Shown here piece after piece: positions 26,587 to 34,632 of a stretch of 64,000 nt of DNA. Under the pieces are notes generated by a model that was not told where the DNA came from, searched no databases, and was given only the letters and a program-made list of their open reading frames with translations. The stretch is from assembly GCA_963696315.1 (NCBI GenBank), contig CAVOJU010000032.1:1-64000 (forward strand). The letters are read 5' to 3'. This stretch comes from CAWKEY01 sp963696315 (lineage in GTDB: Bacteria > Pseudomonadota > Gammaproteobacteria > Methylococcales > Methylomonadaceae). The stretch's first letter is position 1, and each line of letters opens with the position of its first letter. A program made the translations under genes and the position numbers.

Positions 26587-27216
26587 CTATTCCTCAGAAC
26601 CATAACATTTTTGGTAGTCAATACAGACGCCACATGAGGGTGCACGACATAAATACAAACCTTCTGCTTCACAGAGCTGTTTATATAAGAACTTTTTCCA
26701 TTTCATGTCCTGGTCATTTTTTGCGGCCAGTTCCGGAAAGTTGTATTGCAGCATGGCGCTCAATTGCGAGCGCGACCACAGACCCAAATCCTGCCATAAA
26801 TGATCGCTGCCCAGACAACCGGCAACGATAATGGCAATCATCCAATCCATTTCAGGCGTATCGGGTCTGCTGTATTGCTTTAACAGATTTACCAGATCTT
26901 CTTTTTCCAGCATCCGGCTAAAATCCAGTTTGCTAGCTGATTGAGCTTGATCCGGAATGCTGCAATCTGGAAAAAAATGTTTTTTTAGAGCATTAAACTG
27001 CTCAGACTCCAACCCAAGATAGTCTGGCAAAACGCCTTGCCCGGCACACCAACTGGCTACCATACAGGCCAACCATATATGATTAGGCGTCTCATGACTG
27101 TTTGGCGTGATAATGTCATTTACAGGCATGGGGACAGCCCCAGCGGCAGCAACTGGTAACGTTGATTTTAACCGGTAATAAAAATGTTCCCGGTTGTCCT
27201 GAAGTTGGAGTGCCAT
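26587..27216 (-). CDS. nifQ: NifQ, molybdenum donor for FeMo-co synthesis
   Basis: 209 aa. The C-terminus carries the NifQ cluster motif CRAPSCGVCIDYQKC, that is C-x4-C-x2-C-x5-C, which binds a Mo-Fe-S cluster. The rest shows family features such as DWMIAIIVAGCLGSDHLWQDL. NifQ delivers molybdenum to NifEN/NifH during cofactor assembly. Lies 8 bp downstream of the FeSII gene, last in the nifB-led operon, as in the Azotobacter nifB cluster. Confidence 0.93.
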   Translation of the reverse strand: MALQLQDNREHFYYRLKSTLPVAAAGAVPMPVNDIITPNSHETPNHIWLACMVASWCAGQGVLPDYLGLESEQFNALKKHFFPDCSIPDQAQSASKLDFSRMLEKEDLVNLLKQYSRPDTPEMDWMIAIIVAGCLGSDHLWQDLGLWSRSQLSAMLQYNFPELAAKNDQDMKWKKFLYKQLCEAEGLYLCRAPSCGVCIDYQKCYGSEE

Positions 27217-27224
27217 AAAAAGGG

Positions 27225-27575
27225 TTAATATTCGACCAGAATGTCTTCGTCTCTAACGATCACCTGACAAGCCAGACGCCAGGGCGATGGAAAATCATCA
27301 ACAATCATCATCTCCATTTCTTCTGTGGTGAGTTTACCGGATTGTCTTAATACGGTTTTTTCTTTCTCCGTTAAAGGCCCCCCCATGCGTTCGAGTTTTT
27401 TATCGACACTGCTGATTTTAACCAGACAAGTGCCGCATTCCCCGTCCTCGCATTCATAATTGATGGGAATCTTGTTTTCCCGTGCCAGTTTTAGCAGTGT
27501 CTCTGTATGACTGCCTGCAACCGCATAGACGGTTTTATCCCTGTATGCGGGATTTGAAAAAGTAACTAAAGCCAT
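27225..27575 (-). CDS. FeSII (Shethna II)-like [2Fe-2S] protein, nitrogenase protection
   Basis: 116 aa from the ATG at 27575, which has AAGGAG 8-9 bases upstream; a longer frame to 27620 lacks one. Cluster ligands are CEDGECGTC (C-x5-C-x2-C) and the distal Cys in LACQVIVRDEDILVEY. The whole chain follows Azotobacter FeSII: an insert of Lys-rich helix (GPLTEKEKTVLRQSGKL) between clusters and the end RDEDILVEY. FeSII binds oxidised NifH and NifDK into an O2-stable complex. Its place beside nifQ supports that role. Ordinary plant-type ferredoxin is the alternative, but the helix insert argues for FeSII. Confidence 0.8.
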   Translation of the reverse strand: MALVTFSNPAYRDKTVYAVAGSHTETLLKLARENKIPINYECEDGECGTCLVKISSVDKKLERMGGPLTEKEKTVLRQSGKLTTEEMEMMIVDDFPSPWRLACQVIVRDEDILVEY

Positions 27576-27816
27576 GATTGACTCCTTAATAAGTGTGATA
27601 TGTTGTCGCCTGGCTCCCATGCTCCCGAGACTGTGAAATTATTCAACATAAGAACGAAATACCACGAAGACCAAAAGTAGGCGCCTCTAGGCGATGCAGT
27701 GAACACGAAGTTTTCATTGTGTTGTCTTCTCTAGTGATTTTCTTAGTGACCTTCGCTCTATTCGAGGTAAATAATACTTCCATAGTCTTTTCTGCATGGG
27801 AACGAGATTGGGTGTT

Positions 27817-28104
27817 TTATACCGGCCTGACTTTGATGATTCCACCCAGAACCTGAGCCTGACATGCCAGCCGGTTATGTTTGCCTGCCATATTTTCTCG
27901 CAGAACTTTATCTTCAAGCACGGACGGTTCGGTCAGGTTGTTCCAGCCTTCCGTTACTTTCATAATACAGGTACCACATTCGCCTTCACGGCAACCGTAG
28001 ACAATACCTGAGCCGACCTTTTCAGAAATTTCGATAACCCGGGTGCCCGAGGGCGCCGTAACGGTAACATCAATATCTTCAAAGGTAATCGTCGCTTTTG
28101 CCAT
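27817..28104 (-). CDS. Plant-type [2Fe-2S] ferredoxin
   Basis: 95 aa. Ligands CREGECGTC and the distal Cys in RLACQAQVLGG match a beta-grasp ferredoxin. It lacks the long Lys-rich insert of the neighbouring FeSII protein, so it is more likely an electron carrier. Good ribosome-binding site (AGGAGTG) before ATG. It lies 114 bp downstream of the flavodiiron gene on the same strand; it could reduce that enzyme or nitrogenase (inference). Confidence 0.88.
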   Translation of the reverse strand: MAKATITFEDIDVTVTAPSGTRVIEISEKVGSGIVYGCREGECGTCIMKVTEGWNNLTEPSVLEDKVLRENMAGKHNRLACQAQVLGGIIKVRPV

Positions 28105-28218
28105 TTTTACACTCCTGATGTGTTAAATAATAATTAAGAAATCTCTGAACAAGCGGATTCCGTTTTAAGTTTGACAAGGTTCTCCAGAGCGTTGTCAAAG
28201 GGTTGAGTCAGCGATTGC

Positions 28219-29499
28219 TTAAGCAAGATCAGCCATATCAATTACTTTGGCTTGTCTTAAACCCATTAAATCCAGAGCCATTTCATGCCCGAAATCTCGA
28301 CAGATCTGGATTTCTTCATCTGTCGGAATTAACTTGATGCGTATGCCCGGAATGGGCACACGCAACTTGAGTCCGCGTAAACGATCTTCAACCATTTTTA
28401 CGGCTTCTCCGGTCCAGCCATACGACCCAAACACGCCTCCAAGTTTTGACTTGAGATTGATGACGACCAGCGAGGACAATAAGTCCCACACCGGTTTAAC
28501 CGCATCGCCGTTGATCGTAGGCGTACCAAACAGGATGCCGTCTGCGCCTTCTATCAAATCGACAAAGGGGGCGATTTCACTGCCTTCCAGGTCGTATAAC
28601 GAGACGCGGACATGTTCAACTTCCATCGCGCCTTCATAAATAGCTTCTGCCATGCGCCGGGTATTGCCGTATGAACTGATATAAAAGATCAGCAGCGTTT
28701 TTTCCACGGCACTGATTTCGCTTTGCAGGGCGGCGCGCGATAATTCGCTATAGCGCTGCACATACCGTTGCGGTTGATCGCGCAACAACGGCCCATGCGC
28801 GGGAAAGATAGCCTTCAACGGCAATGGCTCAATCAGCGTCAGGGCCCGATTCACAAAGTCTTTAAAGGGCCGCATGATGTGGGCATAGTAATATTCGAAC
28901 GAGAAGCGAAAGTCGCCGACTTCATCGTTAAATAAGCGCACATCGCAAAAATGGCAGCCAAACACATCGCCGGAAAACAAGGTTTTTTCTTCCACCAAGT
29001 AGGTGCATTGGGTATCCGGCCAATGCAAATACGGGGTATGTAAAAACTCCAGGCTTCTGTCACCTAGCGATACCTTGTCTCCGGTAATGACCGGCGTAAA
29101 ATCAAATTCATCCTGTTTTAACAAAGCCTTGAGCATGGATTGCGCTTTTTGGGAAATATATACACAGGCTTGTGGCGCCCGGCGCATCAATTCAGGTAAA
29201 GCGCCGGTATGGTCCGGTTCCAGATGATTCAGGACAATGACTTTGATTTCGTCATAGCGCGCTACCGACTCCAAACGGGCAAAGAAATCCTTGGAAAAGT
29301 TTTCCTTTACCGTATCAATAACCGCTACGCCTTCGCTGCCTCTGACGACATAGGCGTTGTAAGTCGTACCATTGGCGGTTTTTAAGATGATGTCGAAGTT
29401 GCGCAAACTGGGATCCAGAGCGCCTATCCAATGCACTCTTTCTGATAGCTCAATGGCTTGCGGTGCGCCATCAATCGTTAAAACAGGCAGCTTACTCAT
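28219..29499 (-). CDS. Flavodiiron protein (A-type flavoprotein, O2/NO reductase)
   Basis: 426 aa. The N-terminal metallo-lactamase domain keeps the diiron ligands: HLEPDH (H-x-E-x-D-H), the Asp in FSGDVFGCHF and the distal His in FPAHGP. The C-terminal flavodoxin domain binds FMN, starting LIFYISSYGNTRRMAEAI. The enzyme reduces O2 to water or NO to N2O with electrons from ferredoxin or rubredoxin. The ATG at 29499 overlaps the end of nifO by 8 bp; a TTG at 29520 is the alternative. Placement within the nifB operon suggests O2 removal during fixation. Confidence 0.92.
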   Translation of the reverse strand: MSKLPVLTIDGAPQAIELSERVHWIGALDPSLRNFDIILKTANGTTYNAYVVRGSEGVAVIDTVKENFSKDFFARLESVARYDEIKVIVLNHLEPDHTGALPELMRRAPQACVYISQKAQSMLKALLKQDEFDFTPVITGDKVSLGDRSLEFLHTPYLHWPDTQCTYLVEEKTLFSGDVFGCHFCDVRLFNDEVGDFRFSFEYYYAHIMRPFKDFVNRALTLIEPLPLKAIFPAHGPLLRDQPQRYVQRYSELSRAALQSEISAVEKTLLIFYISSYGNTRRMAEAIYEGAMEVEHVRVSLYDLEGSEIAPFVDLIEGADGILFGTPTINGDAVKPVWDLLSSLVVINLKSKLGGVFGSYGWTGEAVKMVEDRLRGLKLRVPIPGIRIKLIPTDEEIQICRDFGHEMALDLMGLRQAKVIDMADLA

Positions 29500-29914
29500 G
29501 ACCGCAGCTTGCTTGTGCAAGTGTTCGGGGGCAACTCTCTATATCCGAATTTGCCTCGATTTCGGTCAAGCCTATCCACTTATCCACCGCTTGCTGATCG
29601 AACCCTGCCATCAAGCAATCACCAACTTGCATTAACGGCCGGCGAATTAACAAGGGATTTTTCAGCATCAGCGCTAACGCTTCCTGTTCTGTCAGCTTAT
29701 CAGGTTCAATTTCGCCCTTTTTAATTGCTGGCGCGCTGACATTGAACCAATCCCTTACTGCTAATACACCAAAAAAAGCCCGTAAGCGCTCAGGCTGCCA
29801 AGCTTCAGTTAATAAATTTTTTGCTACCACCTGATGCCCCGCCGCTGCTAACAGTTTCTTTTGCCGGGTATTGTTGCTGCACCCGGGTTTTTCGTAGAAA
29901 TGGACAGTAGCCAT
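29492..29914 (-). CDS. nifO: NifO, ArsC-family nitrogenase-associated protein
   Basis: 140 aa with the thioredoxin-like ArsC fold: FYEKPGCSNNTRQKKLLAAA at the N-terminus and LLIRRPLMQVGD (the conserved RRP) in the middle. This is the nitrogenase-associated subgroup seen beside nifB and nifQ in Azotobacter. The redox Cys in GCSNN and further Cys near the C-terminus are present. Role in fixation is poorly defined; nitrate/molybdenum partition has been suggested for Azotobacter NifO. Overlaps the next gene, so translation is coupled. Confidence 0.85.
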   Translation of the reverse strand: MATVHFYEKPGCSNNTRQKKLLAAAGHQVVAKNLLTEAWQPERLRAFFGVLAVRDWFNVSAPAIKKGEIEPDKLTEQEALALMLKNPLLIRRPLMQVGDCLMAGFDQQAVDKWIGLTEIEANSDIESCPRTLAQASCGHE

Positions 29915-29929
29915 CAGAGGTATCCTTAA

Positions 29930-30208
29930 TCAGTGTGACTGTAACTCGGCCATGGCTTCCGCCATTCTTTCCGGCGGAATACCCGTTAAAGAGCCCGGCG
30001 GATTAATCGCCTCACCCAGTGAATTCAAAATTGCACCTTCAATCGGGCAGATACTCGCGCATTGAAAGACGGGAAAGTCGCCTTCGCATTCGGTGCACTT
30101 TTTAGCATCAACCAAAAAATGCGGTTTGGCCTCATAAATGGCTTTACTAGGACAAACCGGCTCGCATGCAAAACAATTAACGCAAGACTCAATAATTTTT
30201 ACTGCCAT
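29930..30208 (-). CDS. fdxN: 2[4Fe-4S] ferredoxin following nifB (FdxN type)
   Basis: 92 aa from the ATG at 30208, preceded by AGGAG at 30215-30219. Cluster motifs are CVNCFACEPVC and CTECEGDFPVFQCASIC, with the C-x2-C-x8-C-x3-C loop of nif ferredoxins. A C-terminal tail of about 30 residues beyond the fold (PPERMAEAMAEL) is helical. FdxN next to nifB is known to supply electrons for NifB-co synthesis in Azotobacter, and this position is equivalent. Confidence 0.88.
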   Translation of the reverse strand: MAVKIIESCVNCFACEPVCPSKAIYEAKPHFLVDAKKCTECEGDFPVFQCASICPIEGAILNSLGEAINPPGSLTGIPPERMAEAMAELQSH

Positions 30209-30222
30209 CACAGACTCCTGAG

Positions 30223-30282
30223 GTAGGGTACGCATCGCGTACCATTTTCAATGCGGCAAAAGGTACGCGATGCGTACCCTAC
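30223..30282. repeat. Palindromic repeat P60, copy 2 (nifB-fdx gap)
   Basis: Arms GGGTACGCATCGCGTACC and GGTACGCGATGCGTACCC are near-perfect reverse complements with a 20-base loop. It fills the gap between the nifB stop codon and the ribosome-binding site of the ferredoxin gene. Confidence 0.88.
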
Positions 30283-30287
30283 GGCTG

Positions 30288-31778
30288 TTATGCTCTCGCC
30301 CTGGCGGCTTCAGGTTTTGCATCCAATTTACCCGCGGCCGCCATTTCCTTGTAAACCGCCATGACAGCTTCCTCGATAGGCTCCATCGCATGTTCGCCGT
30401 TTGGCGCGATACCAGCCGCTTCCAGCATTTCCCAGGGTTCATAACCGACCTTGGAACACAGTACCGCTTCGCAACCTGCCAACGCGCGGATAGTCACTTG
30501 CAACGTACTTTCACCGTCGCCGCAAGTGCTGTCGCCGCCGCAATATTGATCGGCTTTGCGATGGCTGATAAAACGCACGCCGTCCGGCGATGCTTCATAA
30601 ATCAGGAATTCTTTGGCATGGCCGAAGTGCACGTTAATCACGCCCTGGCCGCTGGTGGCCACGGCCATCAAAACCGGACGCGTCGTAAGCGTGGGTTCTT
30701 GTTTATTTTGCTGTGCTTTTTGGGCTTTTTCCAGACGCTTGCTGTCCATTTCTGCCTGTATGGCTTGATGAATCACCTTGCGTTTTTCCATCGCCGCCTG
30801 ATAATCAATTTCCATATCCTCAATCTTATCCAGCGTAAACTCATCGCCACGATCTTCACCCAGCATACCTACCGCATCGGCGCGGCACTGGCGGCAATGG
30901 CGCATCATGTTCATATCGCCGGAACAGCTGTCTTGCAGGTCTTGCAATTCATCTGGGGTAGGGCCGCGTTGCCCCATCACGCCATAGAAAGTGCCATGCT
31001 CGGCTTCGGCAATCAGCGGCATCACGTTGTGCAAAAACGCCCCTTTGGATTTAACAACCTTACTGACTTCGGCCAAATGCTGATCGTTGACACCGGGAAT
31101 CATCACCGAGTTAACCTTCACTAAAATGCCTTTGGCGATCAGCATTTCCAGGCCTTTTTGCTGTTGTTCGATCAGAATTTTCGCGGCTTTTACGCCTTTA
31201 ATACGTTTGTTTTTCCAGAAAATCCACGGATAAATTTTCGCGCCGATTTCAGGATCAACGCAGTTAATGGTGATGGTGACATGGTCGATATTGTGCTTGG
31301 ATAACTCTTCTACCGCGTCGGGCAGAGCTAAGCCGTTAGTCGAAACGCACAATTTGATGTCCGGCGCTTCTTCGCTCAACCGACGGAAAGTTTCAAACGT
31401 GCGTTCAGGATTGGCTAACGGATCGCCTGGGCCGGCAATGCCCAATACGGTCATTTGCGGGATATTGGCCGCCACCGCCATGGTCTTTTTAACCGCCTGA
31501 TCGGGCGTCAGCAATTCAGAAACCACGCCGGGACGTGATTCATTGGCGCAATCATATTTACGGTTACAGTAATGGCACTGGATATTACAAGCCGGCGCAA
31601 CTGCAACGTGCATACGAGCAAAATAATGATGGGCATCTTCTGAATAGCACGGATGATTCTGTACCTTTTCGCGTATCGAATCAGGCAATGTATCCATTTG
31701 ATTATCGGTTGAACCGCAGGAGCTTGCTGAGCAGCCGCCTTTTGAGGCGGGGGCATCGTTTAATACTGGCAATTGCAT
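30288..31778 (-). CDS. nifB: NifB, radical-SAM FeMo-cofactor core synthase
   Basis: 496 aa. The radical-SAM cluster motif is CNIQCHYC (C-x3-C-x2-C), followed by the extra Cys of YDCANESRPGV. GIAGPGDPLANP and a C-terminal NifX-like domain (VLMAVATSGQGVINVHFGHA) complete the standard NifB build. It fuses two 4Fe-4S units into NifB-co, the core of FeMo-co. ATG at 31778 is preferred; an ATG at 31826 would add 16 residues but lies inside the sigma54 promoter, so it cannot be on that transcript. Heads a seven-gene operon ending in nifQ. Confidence 0.96.
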   Translation of the reverse strand: MQLPVLNDAPASKGGCSASSCGSTDNQMDTLPDSIREKVQNHPCYSEDAHHYFARMHVAVAPACNIQCHYCNRKYDCANESRPGVVSELLTPDQAVKKTMAVAANIPQMTVLGIAGPGDPLANPERTFETFRRLSEEAPDIKLCVSTNGLALPDAVEELSKHNIDHVTITINCVDPEIGAKIYPWIFWKNKRIKGVKAAKILIEQQQKGLEMLIAKGILVKVNSVMIPGVNDQHLAEVSKVVKSKGAFLHNVMPLIAEAEHGTFYGVMGQRGPTPDELQDLQDSCSGDMNMMRHCRQCRADAVGMLGEDRGDEFTLDKIEDMEIDYQAAMEKRKVIHQAIQAEMDSKRLEKAQKAQQNKQEPTLTTRPVLMAVATSGQGVINVHFGHAKEFLIYEASPDGVRFISHRKADQYCGGDSTCGDGESTLQVTIRALAGCEAVLCSKVGYEPWEMLEAAGIAPNGEHAMEPIEEAVMAVYKEMAAAGKLDAKPEAARARA

Positions 31779-31814
31779 CGTCTTGACCTCGTTTGTGCGT
31801 TTACCTAAAGTAAA

Positions 31815-31830
31815 TGCACAGGCCATGCCA
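31815..31830 (-). promoter_or_regulatory. Sigma54 promoter of nifB
   Basis: Minus strand TGGCATGGCCTGTGCA keeps GG-N10-GC and the -24 TGGCA; the -12 is GTGCA. It stands 37 bp from the nifB start codon at 31778. Confidence 0.82.
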
Positions 31831-31893
31831 ACGGCAGTATTTTATTTTACGCTATTGATTTATATGACTATTTTTTTAGTGATCGAATGATAT

Positions 31894-31909
31894 TGTTGCA
31901 AACACAACA
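31894..31909. promoter_or_regulatory. NifA site 1 upstream of nifB
   Basis: TGT-TGCAAACACA-ACA fits TGT-N10-ACA and lies 64 bp from the nifB -24 box. Confidence 0.78.
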
Positions 31910-31926
31910 GTCATCCTTTTAGGTTT

Positions 31927-31942
31927 TGTAATGAATGGCACA
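31927..31942. promoter_or_regulatory. NifA site 2 upstream of nifB
   Basis: TGT-AATGAATGGC-ACA fits TGT-N10-ACA. It is 33 bp from site 1, three helical turns, so two NifA dimers could bind on the same DNA face. Confidence 0.72.
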
Positions 31943-32095
31943 ATGGTTTTAATGGTGAAAAATCCTTGCGCCGAGTCCTTCGACTTTGCTCAGGAGAGCC
32001 TTGTCGAACCAACTGTCATCTCATGCTTTGTTGACAAATCCTAAACGCATTCATAATATGCTGGCAATATGCACTCACTTATACAAGGAGCAAAC

Positions 32096-32356
32096 ATGAG
32101 CAACCTGTCTATACGCGGGATCGATCCCGACCTGGCGACAACACTTAAACAACAAGCGCAAGCAAGTGGAAAGAGTGTCAATCAATTAGTACTTGATGTA
32201 TTAAAAGAGCACACTGGCCACCATAAAAAAAAGCATTTCACCCAGGAATACCACGATTTAGATTTTCTTTTTGGAAAGTGGACTGATAGCGAGTTTAATA
32301 AAATCCAGGGAAAAATTGACAACGAATCTAAAATTGACGATGAGCTTTGGAAATGA
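32096..32356 (+). CDS. vapB: VapB/FitA-type ribbon-helix-helix antitoxin
   Basis: 86 aa; the start at 32096 has AAGGAG upstream. The N-terminus is a ribbon-helix-helix DNA-binding domain (NLSIRGIDPDLATTLKQQAQ), the FitA/Arc-like kind. The C-terminal half is the toxin-binding tail. It overlaps the VapC start by 4 bp (ATGA), standard for VapBC pairs, and should repress its own promoter. It lies between the divergent nifB and the nifLA block and is unrelated to fixation. Confidence 0.88.
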   Translation: MSNLSIRGIDPDLATTLKQQAQASGKSVNQLVLDVLKEHTGHHKKKHFTQEYHDLDFLFGKWTDSEFNKIQGKIDNESKIDDELWK

Positions 32357-32739
32357 ACGCTCTATTGATCGATACCAATATCTACTCACATGCCATGCGA
32401 GGCGATACCGAAATAATTAAGACCCTTCAGCAAGTCGCCTATATCGGCATTACAGCAATCTCAATTGGCGAACTACTTTCCGGTTTTAAGGCGGGAAATA
32501 AAGAAAAAACCAATCGTCAGGAACTGAATCAGTTTCTTGATTCGCCCAGAGTCACGCTATACGGTATTGATGAAGGGACAGCAGAGTATTACTGTTTAAT
32601 TCTCGACCAACTAAAAAATAATGGCACGCCAATCCCTACCAATGACATCTGGATTGCCGCCGTCGCCTTTCAACAAGGCATGCCGATTTATACCAAAGAT
32701 CAGCACTTTAATAAGATTAAGGGATTGCTGCTTAGGTGA
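32353..32739 (+). CDS. vapC: VapC PIN-domain ribonuclease toxin
   Basis: 128 aa PIN-domain RNase. Acidic catalytic residues are visible: Asp in LLIDTNIYSH, Glu in ISIGELLSGF and Asp in PTNDIWIAAVA. VapC toxins cut tRNA or rRNA when freed from VapB. The start ATG at 32353 overlaps the antitoxin stop. Intact. Confidence 0.92.
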   Translation: MNALLIDTNIYSHAMRGDTEIIKTLQQVAYIGITAISIGELLSGFKAGNKEKTNRQELNQFLDSPRVTLYGIDEGTAEYYCLILDQLKNNGTPIPTNDIWIAAVAFQQGMPIYTKDQHFNKIKGLLLR

Positions 32740-32813
32740 TTTATTACATTCTTAATATTTAAAATATGGTTGACGAAATCGACTCAAAAGATTGTGGAAA
32801 GAAAAAATCAGCC

Positions 32814-33074
32814 TCAAGCCACATCATAATACCAATCCAAAAGCTCTTCACCGCCCCAGTTTTCAGCATCGCCGGGGATAGTTTCAGCGGTTTCGTAGAG
32901 CGTCATTTGTCCGGGTTTGGGTGAAGTAACCAATAAACTTTCCGCATAGTCGACAGAGCAGCCTTGTTTGCCAGTTTCACCTATTAACCATTGAGCAGCC
33001 ATGGCGATGGCTTCCTGCCGGGTTTCGCCAAATCCGAAGACGGCGTAATCGTGTTGCACGTATAAAATGGTCAT
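32814..33074 (-). CDS. Unknown 86-aa protein downstream of nifA
   Basis: 86 aa from the ATG at 33074. No signal or membrane segment; mixed fold starting TILYVQHDYAVFGFGETRQE and ending with acidic AENWGGEELLDWYYDV. I do not recognise a family. It follows nifA by 16 bp on the same strand, so it is probably the third gene of the nifLA transcript and may affect NifL/NifA signalling; this is inferred from position. Confidence 0.65.
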   Translation of the reverse strand: MTILYVQHDYAVFGFGETRQEAIAMAAQWLIGETGKQGCSVDYAESLLVTSPKPGQMTLYETAETIPGDAENWGGEELLDWYYDVA

Positions 33075-33090
33075 TGCTGCTCCAAACACC

Positions 33091-34632
33091 TTAAATTTGC
33101 TTCATGGTTATATCCAGAGTCAAAATCCGATAAGCGATTTGTCTTGGGGTCATATTCAAGAGGCGGGCTGCTTTGGCTTGTACCCAGCCGCTTTGCTCCA
33201 AGGCGGCAATCACGCGTTCCCGGTCATCCATGGTTTCATCATTAAAATTAACGGCAACCGGTTTTTGCGGATGATGACTGAACCCTGTTCCGATTTCATC
33301 TTCCAGGCCGGTGCTGACTATGACATCGCGATCGATGATGCCGCTTTGACTCATGATGGCGGCTCGCTCCAGGCGGTTTGCCAGTTCGCGGACATTGCCG
33401 GGCCAGTTGTGTTTCATCAGGATGCGGATAGCGCTTTCCTTGATTTCCAGCGGTCGTCCGCCTTGCTGTTCGGAAATTCTGCGCAGCAAGAATTCGGATA
33501 ACTGCGGAATGTCTTCAGTTCTGTCGCGTAACGGCGGCATGATTACAGGCATGACATTAAGGCGGTAATACAAGTCTTCCCGGAATTTCCCTTCGGTGAC
33601 TTCTTCTTCAAGATTGCGATTGGTTGCGGCGATGATGCGCACATTCACCTTGATGGTTTGGGTGCCGCCGACGCGTTCAAATTCACCCTCCTGTAATACG
33701 CGCAGCAGTTTGGCCTGGAATGAGGCGGAAATTTCACCGATTTCATCGAGAAACAGGGTGCCGTTGTCGGCCAGTTCAAAGCGGCCTTTGCGCTGACTGA
33801 CGGCGCCGCTAAACGCACCTTTTTCGTGTCCGAACAATTCAGATTCCAATAAGGTATCGGGCAAGGCCGCACAATTGAGTTTTAAAAAAGGGCCACTGGC
33901 ACAGCCCGAATTAAAGTGAATGGCATTGGCGACCACTTCTTTGCCAGTGCCTGATTCGCCTCTAATTAATACCGTGGTATTCCATTTGGCAACCTGACGG
34001 ATTAAATCGAAAACTTTTAACATGGGCGGCGAATGGCCAATGATGTTTTCGAAGCTGTAGTTCTTGATCAATGCCTGTTTGAGTTGATCCCGTTCGCTTA
34101 GCAGATGGCGCTGTTTGCGTTCGATGACCCGCAGCATTTTGACGCTTTGCGCAATCAGGTTGGCAATCATCTCCATAAACCGGGCGCGCTCGCCCAGAAA
34201 CTGACTATTATCCGGCTGGGCAGCAAGCACGCCGATCGTGTCGCCTTCTTCGATGTAGATGGGTGAGCCGATAAAAGGTAATTCGGGATCATACAAACCC
34301 AGGCGGCCCAAAAAACGCGGTTCTTCAGACACTTTTTCAACGACAATGGTACTGCCTTCATCAAGGATGGCTCCCATCAATCCTTCACCCGGGTTGTACC
34401 TGACCGGTTGTTCAAGTTTACCCGCACTATTTCTGTAAACAGCACTGACAATCATGCTGTTATTTTCTATTTCCTTTAAGGTTATCATCCCTGAACGCAT
34501 ACCTGATCGTTTATGGAGCATCTCCAGAACCGCTTGTAATTTTGTTTGCAAATCATGGGTGCTGTTTAATACCTGACTGATAAGGTACAAGGTATCCAGT
34601 TCGGCTTCAATGAGTTGAGTACGTTCAGACAT
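33091..34632 (-). CDS. nifA: NifA, sigma54-dependent activator of nif genes
   Basis: 513 aa. GAF domain (about 5-165), AAA+ domain with Walker A GESGTGKE and Walker B LFLDEIGE, and a C-terminal Fis-type helix-turn-helix (QAKAARLLNMTPRQIAYRI). The sigma54-contact loop reads GAFSGA rather than the usual GAFTGA, a conservative change. No Cys pair sits between the AAA+ and DNA-binding domains, so O2 control should come through NifL. ATG at 34632 shares its A with the TAA of nifL (TAATG) and is preceded by AGGAGG, so NifL and NifA are translationally coupled. An upstream in-frame start at 34689 lies within nifL and is rejected. Confidence 0.95.
   Translation of the reverse strand: MSERTQLIEAELDTLYLISQVLNSTHDLQTKLQAVLEMLHKRSGMRSGMITLKEIENNSMIVSAVYRNSAGKLEQPVRYNPGEGLMGAILDEGSTIVVEKVSEEPRFLGRLGLYDPELPFIGSPIYIEEGDTIGVLAAQPDNSQFLGERARFMEMIANLIAQSVKMLRVIERKQRHLLSERDQLKQALIKNYSFENIIGHSPPMLKVFDLIRQVAKWNTTVLIRGESGTGKEVVANAIHFNSGCASGPFLKLNCAALPDTLLESELFGHEKGAFSGAVSQRKGRFELADNGTLFLDEIGEISASFQAKLLRVLQEGEFERVGGTQTIKVNVRIIAATNRNLEEEVTEGKFREDLYYRLNVMPVIMPPLRDRTEDIPQLSEFLLRRISEQQGGRPLEIKESAIRILMKHNWPGNVRELANRLERAAIMSQSGIIDRDVIVSTGLEDEIGTGFSHHPQKPVAVNFNDETMDDRERVIAALEQSGWVQAKAARLLNMTPRQIAYRILTLDITMKQI

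Noticed and set aside
31779..31826. 16-residue N-terminal extension of NifB
   Set aside because: Its ATG lies inside the -24/-12 element, upstream of the expected transcript start.
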